The notes: generated by a model not told the origin, from the sequence alone. A stretch of DNA of 64,000 nt from Candidatus Magnetocorallium paracelense (GCA_029001845.1 JAREWP010000095.1:1-64000), one strand, 5' to 3'. Counted from the first letter of the stretch, positions 44,901-54,850 are shown. A program made the numbers and translations.

Positions 44901-45504
44901 AAATATAAGAAGAGTTTAAAAAACAATAGTTTTTATCTATGTGAATTCTAACGTCATTATGACAGACGCCCCCGCGCAAAGCTGCATAATAGGTGTTTGT
45001 CAGCAATTTATTTCATTGTCAGGACAAACACCTGCTGCATCGGGAGTCGATGCTATACAGAGGTGTATTACAAAAATGACCGGCAGGTATTTGAAATACA
45101 GGTTTTTTCCAAAGAACAAGTAAGAATATCGCCTTTGTCTCGCGTTTGACTTTTACCTCTCTTCATTACTATACTTTTACTAAATATAGTATCATTCATT
45201 TGAAACATATTCAGACCGGTTTAACAGTACGACAATCATGACAAATAACTAATAATTTATCATTGTTCTGTTAGCCTGTTAAAAATTAAACTAAAAACAG
45301 CCGTCAGCAGTCAGCTCTCAGCGGTCAGCCTTCAGCCTGGGAAAGAATTGATGTTATGCCAATAATAAACTTCACCTTACGGGTGAAGCTGTTTTAAACC
45401 ATAAAGTGTTGCAATTAAAGAGCTGACAGCTGATGACTGACAGCTAAATGCTGTTTTTAAGTTAAAGCCTTAACTTTACAAAATCCATATTATGAGAGGA
45501 AATA
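44901..45504. other. Intergenic region with a repeat element
   Basis: About 600 bp. The right half is a repeat element with inverted ends (45289-45463). A weak dyad TACTATA/TATAGTA lies at 45167-45191. A 60-codon frame at 44941-45123 has no ribosome-binding site and no domain, so I do not call it. GAGAGGA just precedes the next start. Confidence 0.45.
45289..45463. repeat. Repeat family C (CAGCTGAC-type inverted-end element), copy 1
   Basis: 175 bp with inverted ends AACTAAAAACAG and CTGTTTTTAAGTT. Next to each end is a run of GTCAGC-type heptads (for example CAGCAGTCAGCTCTCAGC) that can pair with each other, and inside is a hairpin CTTCACC...GGGTGAAG (45370-45388). Related copies are at 51625-51759, 57041-57170 and, partial, 54625-54656. 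Confidence 0.65.
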
Positions 45505-46716
45505 ATGAAGATTCGAAATAAGTTGAAACCAGGCAGCCGTGCTTTTCATGTTCTGCTGCATACATTGCCGATTATCCTTTTTTTTATTTTTAAAACCGAC
45601 AACCTTCATTCATATGTCAGTTCTCATAAAAGCACTCAGGAAATTGAACAAAAAGTGAAAAGTAAATCCGATAAAAAAATCGAAATTGCAGGCATTGAGG
45701 TGACCGATATGATGGAAATCGATGAGATTGTTAATAAGATTTCTGAAAAAAACATTATTTATGTAGGAGAGAAACATGACAGATATGAGCATCATCTTTC
45801 GCAGCTTGAAATAATAAAAGCAATTTATAACAAAAGCCCCAAAGTCGCAATCGGAATGGAGATGTTTCAGAGAAATAATCAGAAGGCATTGAATGATTAT
45901 GTCGAAGGTATTATTGACGAACGAGAGATGTTGAGAGAGTCCGGATATTTTAAAAACTGGGGTTACAACTATTTTTTATACAGAGATATTTTGAGTTATG
46001 CCAGAGATAAGGGAATCCCTGTGGTAGCCCTCAATTTAAAAAGAAAAATCGTCAGCAAGGTATATAGAGGAGGTTTTGACGGTCTTACAACAGAGGAGAG
46101 TAAAACCATTACCGAAGATATCGACTTAAGCGACAATGAGTATAAAGAAAGGTTAAAGGAGATTTTTCAGGGACATGCAAATTCAGACGAAAGGAGTTTC
46201 GAATATTTCTATCAGGCTCAGGTATTGTGGGACGAGACAATGGCGGAATCGGCGGATCTGTTTTTAAAGGAGAATCCCGGTTATAAAATGGTGGTCCTTG
46301 CAGGATCGGGTCATCTAATGTACGGATCAGGTATTCCGAAAAGGGCACACAGAAGAAACGGCCTGGATTATTCAATTATCTTGAATGACGAAAGTATTGA
46401 AAGAGGAAAGTCCGATTTTGTACTTTTTCCAAAAGAGGCGGAGCCTGAAAAGCCGCCCCTTTTAATGGTCTATTTGAGTAAGGATGAAGAGGGCGTTAAA
46501 ATAACGGGCTTTCCAAAGAACAGTATATCGGAACAGGCGGGTATGTACAAAGACGACATAATCCTTTCTATAGACAATGAAGAGATTAATACAATAGAGG
46601 ATATTAAGATCGCTCTTTTTTATAAAAGTAAAGGGGACACGATCAAAGTGAAAGTCAGAAGAGCGATGTTTCTATTTTTAGGGTCTCGTGAGAAGGTCAT
46701 TGAGGTTGTTCTGTGA
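45505..46716 (+). CDS. ChaN-like (DUF399) protein with C-terminal PDZ domain
   Basis: A 403-residue exported protein. A hydrophobic N-terminus (about 14-30) precedes the ChaN-like domain (about 65-290): NIIYVGEKHDRYEHHLSQ has the family's GE-x-H-D motif, then GMEMFQRNNQ and VVLAGSGHLMYGSGIP near the end. Family members bind heme or act as surface lipoproteins. About 305-400 is a PDZ domain (NSISEQAGMYKDDIILSID). There is no lipobox Cys, so it may be membrane-anchored. The gene overlaps the U32 gene by 4 bp. Confidence 0.88.
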   Translation: MKIRNKLKPGSRAFHVLLHTLPIILFFIFKTDNLHSYVSSHKSTQEIEQKVKSKSDKKIEIAGIEVTDMMEIDEIVNKISEKNIIYVGEKHDRYEHHLSQLEIIKAIYNKSPKVAIGMEMFQRNNQKALNDYVEGIIDEREMLRESGYFKNWGYNYFLYRDILSYARDKGIPVVALNLKRKIVSKVYRGGFDGLTTEESKTITEDIDLSDNEYKERLKEIFQGHANSDERSFEYFYQAQVLWDETMAESADLFLKENPGYKMVVLAGSGHLMYGSGIPKRAHRRNGLDYSIILNDESIERGKSDFVLFPKEAEPEKPPLLMVYLSKDEEGVKITGFPKNSISEQAGMYKDDIILSIDNEEINTIEDIKIALFYKSKGDTIKVKVRRAMFLFLGSREKVIEVVL

Positions 46717-47921
46717 AAAAGCCGGAGCTACTGGCCCCTGCCGGTAATTTCGAGAAATTAAAGACAGCACTCCATTATGGTGCCGATGCGATATACATGG
46801 GCTTGTCGGATTTCAGCCTAAGGGCTAAGGCCGGTAATTTTACGATACCGGAATTCTCCAATGCTGTCGATTATACCCGAGCCAAAGGAGGGAGAGTATA
46901 TGTCACTATCAACATTTTCCCCCATAACAGGGATATCCTGCCGGTAAAAGAACATATATCTTTATTAAGAGATATCGCCCCTGACGGAATCGTCTTGTCG
47001 GACCCCGGTGTTTTCGAGATGGTAATGGATGGAGCACCGGATATACCAATTCATATAAGCACGCAGGCGAATATTACCAACTACAGGTCTGCTTTATTTT
47101 GGGAGAGACTGGGTGCTAAAAGACTTATTCTTTCAAGGGAGCTTTCCATCAATGAAATAAGAGAAATAAGAGAGAACCTCTCAATTGAGCTCGAATGTTT
47201 TGTACACGGCTCCATATGTATCTCCTACTCAGGCAGATGTTATATAAGCAGTTTTCTTACAAACAGATCCGCCAACAGGGGAGAGTGTACGAACTCATGC
47301 AGGTGGCGTTATACATTATGTGAAGAGAAAAGGCCGGGGGAATACTTCCCTCTGTATGAAGACGACAGAGGTACTTACATTATGAGCTCGAGGGATCTTT
47401 GTATGCTTGGTTATTTAGATCTCCTGGTCGATGCCGGCATAGACAGTTTTAAAATCGAAGGCAGAATGAAAGGCATTAATTATCTGGCAGGTGTAGTGAA
47501 GACTTACAGGGAGGCTATTGATTCCATTGGGAGTCATTCCTATGCCGTTAAAGAGGAGTGGCTGAAGGAACTCTTGATGTTTTCCGGCCGAGGCTTTACA
47601 ACCGGTATGTTTTTGGGGAATCAGCCTGAGAATGATTATAATCATGATGAAGAGAACGTATACAGGATGACACATGAACTCGTCGGCATCGTGGAATCCG
47701 TTAATAACGGGAGCGGCCTTGTTGCATTACGAAATACCATCAAACCCGGAGACTTTGTAGAGTTTCTTTCTCAGGGACAACGAAACGAACCTTATGAGAT
47801 TACGAGACTCTTCGATACAGAAGGCGGCAGAGTCGAATCCGGCAGAAACGAAGAGAGTATAATAATGAATATTCCCCGCGGCGTGAGAGAGAACGATATT
47901 ATCAGACGGAAGTTGAAGTGA
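46713..47921 (+). CDS. Peptidase U32 family protein (TrhP/YegQ-like)
   Basis: A 402-residue U32-family protein, whose better-known members (TrhP/YegQ) act in tRNA uridine hydroxylation. PELLAPAGNFEKLKTAL at the N-terminus, ADAIYMG, then VHGSICISYSGRCYIS and GECTNSCRWRY contain the conserved cysteines that bind an Fe-S cluster. FKIEGRMKG is also diagnostic. Length matches the single-domain YegQ-like group. The start is GTG, overlapping the previous stop (GTGA), so it is translated with the ChaN-PDZ gene. Confidence 0.93.
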   Translation: MKKPELLAPAGNFEKLKTALHYGADAIYMGLSDFSLRAKAGNFTIPEFSNAVDYTRAKGGRVYVTINIFPHNRDILPVKEHISLLRDIAPDGIVLSDPGVFEMVMDGAPDIPIHISTQANITNYRSALFWERLGAKRLILSRELSINEIREIRENLSIELECFVHGSICISYSGRCYISSFLTNRSANRGECTNSCRWRYTLCEEKRPGEYFPLYEDDRGTYIMSSRDLCMLGYLDLLVDAGIDSFKIEGRMKGINYLAGVVKTYREAIDSIGSHSYAVKEEWLKELLMFSGRGFTTGMFLGNQPENDYNHDEENVYRMTHELVGIVESVNNGSGLVALRNTIKPGDFVEFLSQGQRNEPYEITRLFDTEGGRVESGRNEESIIMNIPRGVRENDIIRRKLK

Positions 47922-47996
47922 ATTTTTCCGACAATATCGATAAAAAATAATCCTCTCCGTTTCATAAACCACGAGGCGAACTTCTACAATAGAGTC

Positions 47997-49649
47997 ATGA
48001 GATTACCGATAGGCAGAAGCGATTTTAAGTCACTACGAGAGGATGGCCTCTATTATATCGATAAAAGCCTCTTCATAAAGGAGATTATCGAAGATAATGG
48101 AGATATAATTCTTTTGCCGAGACCCAGGAGGTTTGGAAAGAGTCTTAATCTGTCGATGTTAAAATATTTTTTTAACGATCCTGACTCTAAGGAGTTATTT
48201 AATGGCCTTAACATATATAGGGATGAGTTGTTTCATATTCATCAGGGGAGATACCCTGTCATCTTTTTGACTTTTAAAGATATCAATTTCAATAAGCTCG
48301 AGGATTCTTATGATCATATAAAGGGTCTGATTGTATCGGAGTACAACAGGCTCGATTATTTGTTAATGGATAATCTGAGAGATGATGAGAGAAAAAGCTT
48401 TATACGTATTAAAAATTCTGACGGAACGATACAGGATTATACAAAGTCGATTTTATTACTAACGAAACTTCTTTATGAACATCACAATCAAAAAGTAGTA
48501 TTATTGATAGATGAATATGATACCCCTGTCCACACTGCCTTTTCAGAGGGGTATTATGACGAAATGATACGGTTTTTGAGAAACGTTCTCTCTCCGGCTT
48601 TGAAGGACAATATTTATCTCTTTAAGGGTGTGTTAACCGGAATACTCAGAGTGGCGAGAGAATCCATTTTCAGCGGCTTAAATAATCTGGCGGTCTATAC
48701 AATATTATCAAAGAGGTACAATACCGCCTTTGGTTTTACAGATAAAGAGACGGAATGCATATTAGAGGATTTTAAGTTAGAGCATAAATTTGGTGATCTG
48801 TCAGAGTGGTATAACGGATATTTATTCGGAGGGGAGATTATCTATAACCCCTGGTCCGTACTGAATTATATTAATTATGGCTGTGAACGCAGGCCTTACT
48901 GGATTAATACTTCATCCAATGATTTGATTAAATATTTGATACGACACAGCACTGCTGCATTCAGGTATGAACTTGAAGTTTTGATTCATGGGAATTGTAT
49001 AAAAGCGAAAATCGATGAAAATGTAGCGTTCGAAGAATTAAGAGAAGATGAGAGCAATATATACGGCTTTTTATTGTTTAGCGGGTATTTAAAAGCGGAG
49101 TATGATAAGTCTGTTGGAAATGAAGCTGTTTATAACCTGACAATTCCGAATATAGAAGTACGGTTAATTTATGAAAGAAAGGTCTCGGAGTGGATAAACA
49201 GGGGATATGAAAGCAATAAACTGCAAGAAATGCTTAAGGCTCTGGTAACAGGGGAGATAAAAATCTTTGAGAGATACTTGCAGGATTTTGTGGTAAGCAC
49301 GCTTAGTTACTTTAACACTTCAAGAAATATAGAGGCTGTATATCAGGCCTTTATCCTCGGATTACTGGTAAACCTGAACACTCACCATGTTAAGTCAAAC
49401 AGGGAGAGTGGTTTCGGGAGGTATGACATCATGGCGATTCCTAAGGATAAAAGAGGTAAAGGCATTATAATGGAGCTGAAAACCATAGATGATTTTGAGG
49501 GAGAGAATAAAGAGAGCTCTCTAAACAAGGCCCTGAAGCAGATAGAGGATATGAGATATGAAGATGAGTTAAGAGATCAGGGGGTGAGAGATATTCTTAA
49601 ACTGGGAGTGACTTTTGACGGGAAAAGGGCTTGGGTCAAGCATGCTTAA
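47997..49649 (+). CDS. AAA-ATPase-like / PD-(D/E)XK nuclease protein
   Basis: A 550-residue member of the common pair PF09820 (AAA-ATPase-like) + PF08011 (PDDEXK_9). Residues 1-20 (LPIGRSDFKSLREDGLYYIDKS as joined motifs) are a typical start. PRRFGKSLNLSML at about 42-54 is the P-loop, and LLIDEYDTP at about 163-171 is Walker B. The C-terminal nuclease-like region has RYDIMAIPKD and IIMELKT, giving D...E-x-K. The function of this widespread family is unresolved, and a mobile or conflict role is often suspected. It is a single gene. Confidence 0.92.
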   Translation: MRLPIGRSDFKSLREDGLYYIDKSLFIKEIIEDNGDIILLPRPRRFGKSLNLSMLKYFFNDPDSKELFNGLNIYRDELFHIHQGRYPVIFLTFKDINFNKLEDSYDHIKGLIVSEYNRLDYLLMDNLRDDERKSFIRIKNSDGTIQDYTKSILLLTKLLYEHHNQKVVLLIDEYDTPVHTAFSEGYYDEMIRFLRNVLSPALKDNIYLFKGVLTGILRVARESIFSGLNNLAVYTILSKRYNTAFGFTDKETECILEDFKLEHKFGDLSEWYNGYLFGGEIIYNPWSVLNYINYGCERRPYWINTSSNDLIKYLIRHSTAAFRYELEVLIHGNCIKAKIDENVAFEELREDESNIYGFLLFSGYLKAEYDKSVGNEAVYNLTIPNIEVRLIYERKVSEWINRGYESNKLQEMLKALVTGEIKIFERYLQDFVVSTLSYFNTSRNIEAVYQAFILGLLVNLNTHHVKSNRESGFGRYDIMAIPKDKRGKGIIMELKTIDDFEGENKESSLNKALKQIEDMRYEDELRDQGVRDILKLGVTFDGKRAWVKHA

Positions 49650-49799
49650 GAGGTGGTGTGAAGGGACATGCAATTTATACAACTAAAAGTGAATGCACCC
49701 ATCTCCTTCATCTTCTGGCAGGTTTGCGGGATACATTTTTAAGCTCCGCTTAATAAAACACATTCAATCAGGGGATTCAAAAGCTGATTCGACGAACTT

Positions 49800-51560
49800 T
49801 TAAGTAACTTCACATTCTGTAGTGGAGGACATTTGTTGTCTCCACATGGCGGCGTACAGGCCGCCTGCTTTTAGCAATCCTTCATGGTTGTCTGATTCGA
49901 CGAGGACTCCATTTTCAAGCACATAAATATGATCCGATTTGGACACCGAAGAGAGCCTGTGTGTTACAATAATTGTAATTACATCGGGTCTTAAACTTTT
50001 TATATCGAATATCGTGTCTGTAATAGCCTTTTCCGTAATGGCATCAAGGCTGCTGGTGGCCTCATCGAATATTATGATATCGGGATCGCGCAGAAGGGCT
50101 CTGGCTATGGCGAGGCGCTGCCTCTCGCCACCGGAGAGTTTAAGGCCGCCTTCACCGATTTTTGTATCCAACCCTTCATCTCCCCGATCCAGAATATCAA
50201 TTACAGAGGCCAGCTCAAGGGATGCAAGGCAATCACTGTCATTGGCATCGGGATTGGCGAACGAAAGATTATACCTGATCGATCCGGCGAATAACTGAGT
50301 CTCCTGAGTAACCAATCCGATTCTGTTTCGCAGTTCCCTGTAGTTGATTTCAGATGCTTTAATATCATTAATTAAAATATTTCCCTTTTGAGTAGAATAA
50401 AGCCCTGCAAGGAGTTTTATGATCGTTGTCTTTCCCGAACCGGAAGGCCCTACAATACCGATGGTATGACCGGCCTTGAAACGGAGGTTAATACTGCATA
50501 CAGCCGCTCTCTTGGATGAAGAGTAAGCAAAACCGGCATCCTCAAAAGTTATACGTCTGATCCTCTCTTTTAAATGAACTTTGCCATTTGTCTCCTCAGG
50601 CTTTATTTGTAATATCTCCTGAAGCATTCCCAGGCTTGCCAGCGTCTCCTGGTATTGAGTAGCCACTCTTCCAAGATCGGTCATTGGGGAGAAAAGATAG
50701 AATGAATAGAGAAAAAGAGTAAAAAACTCTCCTATCGTAATTTCCCCGGAATAGATCAGCCACAGCATAAAAATCATAAGAATAACCCGCATAGAGCTGA
50801 TAATCGATCCCTGAAAGAATCTGAATGTTCTTATTAATTTTACTTTCTTTAACTCAAGACTCAAAATATTGTCATTCGCCTGATTCAGCCTGTGAATCTC
50901 CTGAGCTTCCAATCCCAGACTCTTTACAAGTTCCACATTTCTGAGAGTCTCAGTTGTAAAGCCGGCGAGAGACGACTGGTGTGCAACAATTGTTTGCTGA
51001 GGAGACCTTATTTTTCTGCTCAACATCATCGTAACAAATCCTATAAAAGGAGTAAGAACAAGAAAAACCATGCCTAAAAGGGGATGAACAAAAAAGGAGT
51101 AAATAATAACAAATGTAACGGCAATTACCAGATAATAGATCAACCTTATAAGGTTGATTATCAGCTCCTGTGTATCTGTACGCGCTTTTTCCAGCTTCTG
51201 AAGTATTTCTCCGGATCGCTGATCTTCAAAGATGTGATAAGGTAATGAGAATGCGTGCTCCACTCCGTCAGCGTAAAGAGTGGCTCCTACGTGTTGTGAA
51301 ACGACACTTCCATAATACTCCTCTAAATTATTTGAAATTTTGGCAGTCAGTTCAACGGCTATATAAAGGACCAGCAGCAGGGAAACTCCCTTAAAAAACT
51401 GAGAGGCCGATAAATCCATAATTTTGCCTGCATAGTTGTCTACAATCAGTCTGAATATCTGAGCATCCAGGAAAGCGAATACATTGCTCACCGATGCTGC
51501 CAGCAATGCCAGGAAGAGAAAACGTTTATGTTTCTTTATATATGACCATAAAAATTTCAT
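49800..51560 (-). CDS. ABC exporter (permease-ATPase half transporter)
   Basis: A 586-residue type IV exporter with six membrane helices (about 15-310) and a nucleotide-binding domain (about 335-575). Walker A GPSGSGKT is near 371, signature LSGGERQR near 474 and Walker B IIFDEATSSLD near 495. It has the normal length and no extra domain. The likely class is a lipid or multidrug exporter. It stands alone and converges on the AAA-PDDEXK gene. The start codon is preceded by no strong ribosome-binding site. Confidence 0.93.
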   Translation of the reverse strand: MKFLWSYIKKHKRFLFLALLAASVSNVFAFLDAQIFRLIVDNYAGKIMDLSASQFFKGVSLLLVLYIAVELTAKISNNLEEYYGSVVSQHVGATLYADGVEHAFSLPYHIFEDQRSGEILQKLEKARTDTQELIINLIRLIYYLVIAVTFVIIYSFFVHPLLGMVFLVLTPFIGFVTMMLSRKIRSPQQTIVAHQSSLAGFTTETLRNVELVKSLGLEAQEIHRLNQANDNILSLELKKVKLIRTFRFFQGSIISSMRVILMIFMLWLIYSGEITIGEFFTLFLYSFYLFSPMTDLGRVATQYQETLASLGMLQEILQIKPEETNGKVHLKERIRRITFEDAGFAYSSSKRAAVCSINLRFKAGHTIGIVGPSGSGKTTIIKLLAGLYSTQKGNILINDIKASEINYRELRNRIGLVTQETQLFAGSIRYNLSFANPDANDSDCLASLELASVIDILDRGDEGLDTKIGEGGLKLSGGERQRLAIARALLRDPDIIIFDEATSSLDAITEKAITDTIFDIKSLRPDVITIIVTHRLSSVSKSDHIYVLENGVLVESDNHEGLLKAGGLYAAMWRQQMSSTTECEVT

Positions 51561-51624
51561 GGAAGAAATGTATCCTAAGCAGTTTTCGTCGGAAGGTAAC
51601 AGTTCAGAGCCTTAAATAATTATC

Positions 51625-51759
51625 AAAAAGCAGTCAGATATCAGCAGTCAGCCTTCAGCTGAGGAAATATTCGACATTATGCTTGAAATAAGTATCATCC
51701 TAGGGCGAATATAATTTTTAGCTGTTCCGATTAAAAAGCTGACGGCTAAATGCTTTATT
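51625..51759. repeat. Repeat family C, copy 2
   Basis: About 135 bp with GCAGTCAG/TCAGCAGTCAGCCTTCAGC heptads on the left and AAGCTGACGGCTAAATGC on the right, which pair with each other. It lies upstream of the ABC exporter, between it and alr. Confidence 0.6.
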
Positions 51760-51798
51760 TCACAGAATCGAAGAATAATTTAAATCCTGCTTGATTAT

Positions 51799-52905
51799 TT
51801 ACCGTATGTAAGTCTTTTCGTTTATCCTTCCAATCGAGGTTAGCACCTCATAGGAGATTGTATCCGTTTTTTTCGCTATATCCTCTGCAGTAATTTTACA
51901 TTCTTTGCCGTTTCCGATCAGTATAACGTCATCGTTTACTCTTGCATCTTTTATGTCCGTTAAGTCAATCAGTACAATATCCATACATACCCTGCCAATA
52001 ACAGGCGCTGTTTCATTATTGATTATTACGGAGCCTTTGTTCGAGAGCCCCCTTGGATATCCGTCAGCATACCCGAAAGGCAAAACACCGATTAGGCTGT
52101 CTCTTTTTGTAGTAAAAGTTCTGCCATAGCTTATAGATTTTCCGGCGGACACCTTTCTTATATCGGATAGTACGCTTTTTACTGTCATTACAGGTTTTAA
52201 AAAATTTTTAATTGTATTGCCCCCTGTAAAAGGCGAATAACCATAAAGCATCAATCCAGGCCTGACTGCCTTGAGAAAAGAGTTTTCAAAGGACAACACA
52301 GCTGCGCTGTTCGCCATATGCCATATAATATCCTTATCCGGTGAGGGAAAATTGTTTTTTATGTCAATAAATCTTCTCAATTGCAATGACGCATAGTCCA
52401 TATCGTTCAGATCGGCATCGGAGAAATGGCTCATGACACCTCTGATTCTCAATCCCTTCATTTTCAGAAGTCGATCTATATGGACCAATGCTTTTTCATG
52501 AAGGAAACCAACCCTTCCCATTCCTGTATCAATATTAATATGGACGTCTATTTTCATGTTTCTGTAAAGTGCTTGTGAAGAGAGGTCAGAGGCCATGGAT
52601 TCATTAAAAACAACAGGAGTGAGATTATAATCAAGAATGTCGTCTATGTTGCAATTATCGAAAAATACAATGATCGGTTTTTTTATACCTGCCTCTCTCA
52701 GAACTGCCGCTTCGGATACGTATGCAACGCCAAAGGCGTACACGTCAAGCTTTTCCAGAAAAACAGCCACTTCCGACGATCCGTGTCCATAGGCGTCTGC
52801 CTTTACTACGGCTATTACTTTAGCGCCAAAGGTTCTCTTTTTTAGGAATTCGAAGTTGCTCTTTAATGCAGGCAGATCTACTTCTATCGTTACTCCCCTG
52901 TTCAT
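51799..52905 (-). CDS. alr: Alanine racemase
   Basis: A 368-residue PLP enzyme that makes D-alanine for peptidoglycan. The PLP-lysine motif VVKADAYGHG has K35. The second catalytic Tyr lies in the segment GRVCMDIVLIDLTDI/FGYADGYPRG region near 265-310. Fold-type III barrel plus C-terminal beta domain are of normal length. It starts 3 bp after the tatA stop, so the two are co-transcribed. Confidence 0.96.
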   Translation of the reverse strand: MNRGVTIEVDLPALKSNFEFLKKRTFGAKVIAVVKADAYGHGSSEVAVFLEKLDVYAFGVAYVSEAAVLREAGIKKPIIVFFDNCNIDDILDYNLTPVVFNESMASDLSSQALYRNMKIDVHINIDTGMGRVGFLHEKALVHIDRLLKMKGLRIRGVMSHFSDADLNDMDYASLQLRRFIDIKNNFPSPDKDIIWHMANSAAVLSFENSFLKAVRPGLMLYGYSPFTGGNTIKNFLKPVMTVKSVLSDIRKVSAGKSISYGRTFTTKRDSLIGVLPFGYADGYPRGLSNKGSVIINNETAPVIGRVCMDIVLIDLTDIKDARVNDDVILIGNGKECKITAEDIAKKTDTISYEVLTSIGRINEKTYIR

Positions 52906-52908
52906 TTT

Positions 52909-53118
52909 TTAGTTGTCCTTTTTCTCCTTTTCAGGCTCCGGATCGGATGGAGGTTTCGGTGTAACGTCAATTTCGTCAGGTTCGGATGTCGCCTTTTTAA
53001 AATTCTTTATAAAGGCTCCCATACCCTTGCCAAGTTCGGGAAGCCTTGATGCTCCGAATAGTACAATAACAATCATAAGTATGATAATTAACTCTGACGT
53101 TCCCAGGCCGCCTATCAT
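52909..53118 (-). CDS. tatA: Sec-independent (Tat) translocase subunit TatA
   Basis: A 69-residue TatA/E protein. A single membrane helix (about 8-24, [24 protein letters not shown]) is followed by the FG-x-x-LPELGKG hinge and an amphipathic helix, then an acidic/Pro/Lys-rich tail. AAGGAGG precedes the ATG (complement of 53124-53130). tatC is not in the window. Confidence 0.96.
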   Translation of the reverse strand: MIGGLGTSELIIILMIVIVLFGASRLPELGKGMGAFIKNFKKATSEPDEIDVTPKPPSDPEPEKEKKDN

Positions 53119-53189
53119 TTGTTCCTCCTTTCAGATCAGTGTACAGTAAAAGAACATCTCTTATCAATAGATATTATCACGAAAATAAA

Positions 53190-53320
53190 TAACCACAAAA
53201 AAAGTAGGGGCAGACCTGTGTGTCTGTTCCAACAGTGGTGAACACACATGTTCTCCCCAACACATCATCATGAATAATTTTCATGCTTTTTTAGTGACCC
53301 CGAGGGGCATGGATGTTTAC
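53190..53320 (-). repeat. Dispersed repeat family B, copy 2
   Basis: The reverse complement carries the same core as the copy at 31097 (AAGCATGAAAATTATTCATG, then GATG). It also has the GGGGCAGACCTGTGTG word at its left edge. It lies between tatA and mobA and just overlaps the mobA stop. Confidence 0.6.
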
Positions 53321-53907
53321 TCATATTCCAAATTGTAGCTTTTGGATATTTTTTTAAAATCATCAGGTGTGTTTATATTTATGAAACACTCTTCGGCATT
53401 TTCTATAACGAGCAGGTCCTTACTCTCAATAAATTTTGTATGAACTCTGCTTAACAACGCTCTGAGGCTGCGAATACCTTCGTTTAACATCATCTTTGCT
53501 GTCGGAATTATACTCTTTTTATATACTCCAAGGAGCGGATGAGATTGTCCGCCATAAAGAGGGACAACAACGTCATAATTTTGTGAAAAAGAGCAGATTA
53601 ATTCCACCATATCTTTTTTTATAAGCGGCATGTCACAGGCGGTAACGAATATGTCACTGCATAATCGATTGCTCAAACAGGAGTATATACCTGTGAGAGG
53701 GCCCTTCATATCGACAATATCGCCAATCATAGGGAGATGTAAATAGTCGTACAGTTCCGGAGAGTTGGTGCTTATTACTACGTTGCCAAAGCACTCGTTT
53801 AATATTCCTGTTGCTTTTTCAATAATGGGAATGCCGTTTATCTTAATAAATGCCTTATTTACAGGAAAACGTCTGTTTTCTCCGCCTGCCAATACTACGC
53901 CTGTCAT
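53317..53907 (-). CDS. mobA: Molybdenum cofactor guanylyltransferase
   Basis: A 196-residue nucleotidyltransferase that adds GMP to molybdopterin. The glycine-rich N-terminus VVLAGGENRRF with a downstream Lys (NKAFIKING) is the GTP site. MKGPLTGIYS and VTACDMPL (metal Asp) are the other MobA marks. Length matches MobA (about 190-200). It converges on nothing, with the tRNA gene 52 bp beyond its start on the other strand. Confidence 0.93.
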   Translation of the reverse strand: MTGVVLAGGENRRFPVNKAFIKINGIPIIEKATGILNECFGNVVISTNSPELYDYLHLPMIGDIVDMKGPLTGIYSCLSNRLCSDIFVTACDMPLIKKDMVELICSFSQNYDVVVPLYGGQSHPLLGVYKKSIIPTAKMMLNEGIRSLRALLSRVHTKFIESKDLLVIENAEECFININTPDDFKKISKSYNLEYE

Positions 53908-53959
53908 AACAACTTATAGATTAGCAATAATTAAACATGAAATGCTATAATAAAAATTT

Positions 53960-54034
53960 GCGGGTGTAACTCAGTGGTAGAGTGAGAGCTTCCCAAGCTC
54001 TTGGTCGCGAGTTCGAATCTCGTCACCCGCTCCA
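53960..54034 (+). tRNA. tRNA-Gly(CCC)
   Basis: A complete cloverleaf of 75 nt including CCA. The acceptor GCGGGTG (53960-53966) pairs with CACCCGC (54024-54030), discriminator T and encoded CCA at 54032-54034. The anticodon stem AGAGC/GCTCT encloses the loop TTCCCAA, giving anticodon CCC. The T-arm has GCGAGTTCGAATCTCGT. A TATAAT box lies at 53946-53951. Confidence 0.96.
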
Positions 54035-54103
54035 ATAACCCCCTTATTCTTCCGGAATTTAAACCCCTTGTTTTTCAGTTCATAACCTATTTATAATAAA
54101 CAC

Positions 54104-54496
54104 ATGGCTGTAATAACCATCCCCAAACCACTAAAAGACAAGCTCGGTGATGAAGCTGCCGATGCCTTTGTTGAAGTTGTAAATGAGATAGACCTTTCTG
54201 CAAGGCAGGAAGCAATACTCATAGCTGAAGAACGCTTTGAAAGGCGGCTGTCAGAGGAGGTTGCCGGGCTGAAACAAGATATTCTTCGGCTTGAAGGTAA
54301 AATATATCAAGTCAAAGCCGAGCTTGAAGGTAAAATAGATCAAGTCAGGGCCGAGCTTAAGGGTAAAATAACAACATCCTCTGAAGCTTTAAAGGTTGAA
54401 CTTAAAGCTGATAAAGCCGATATACTTAAATGGATGTTCATCTTTTGGGCGTCGCAGATTGGTGCTGTATTTGCTCTTTTAAAATTCTTCATTTAA
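54104..54496 (+). CDS. Coiled-coil protein with C-terminal membrane helix (LA_3696-like)
   Basis: A 130-residue protein of the LA_3696/DUF1640-like type. Residues 1-60 are helical. About 62-95 contain three 11-residue near-repeats (LEGKIYQVKAE, LEGKIDQVRAE, LKGKI) that form a coiled coil. A membrane helix lies near 110-129 (MFIFWASQIGAVFALLKFF). It follows the tRNA gene and lacks a strong ribosome-binding site. Related genes are small membrane-tethered proteins of unknown role. Confidence 0.75.
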   Translation: MAVITIPKPLKDKLGDEAADAFVEVVNEIDLSARQEAILIAEERFERRLSEEVAGLKQDILRLEGKIYQVKAELEGKIDQVRAELKGKITTSSEALKVELKADKADILKWMFIFWASQIGAVFALLKFFI

Positions 54497-54850
54497 TTCT
54501 CTTTATCAGAGAAATCCTTTTCACCCCTACGAATCATTAGGAATAATTTTCATTCTTTGTGGTGACCCGGAGGAGCATGAATGTTTGCTCTATAGCCGGC
54601 ATCACATCATTTCTTTCCTTAGCTTAAAGCTGACCACTGACAGCTGACGGATGTTCTATGATGAAATCTATTTTCTCCATCAATAATGTACGATTGTTTG
54701 TTTCTGCTATTTGCGAAAGACGTAATGATAGATTATAATATTTATATAGTTAGAAGGAAGGAGCTTTTCATTGTGCTCCTTACGGCTTAGCAGTAAACTC
54801 GTATAAACAGCTTTACCTGTCAGCTGTTCCTGAAGATAAGGAGATTAGAG
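54497..54850. other. Intergenic region with family B and partial family C repeats
   Basis: 354 bp containing a family-B repeat (54515-54590, reverse) and a short family-C heptad run AGCTGACCACTGACAGCTGA near 54631. The remainder is AT-rich. AAGGAGA precedes the next start at 54851. Confidence 0.55.
54515..54590 (-). repeat. Dispersed repeat family B, copy 3
   Basis: The reverse complement shares CCACAAAGAATGAAAATTAT, then TCCTAATGATTCGTAGGGG, with the copy at 31097. Confidence 0.65.

Noticed and set aside
44941-45123. 60-codon frame after the cyclase gene
   Set aside because: No ribosome-binding site or domain, starts at GTG in AT-rich spacer.
45295-45450. CRISPR-like look of the GTCAGC heptads
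   Set aside because: The units are 6-7 bp with no spacers of constant length and pair across the element, so it is not a CRISPR array.
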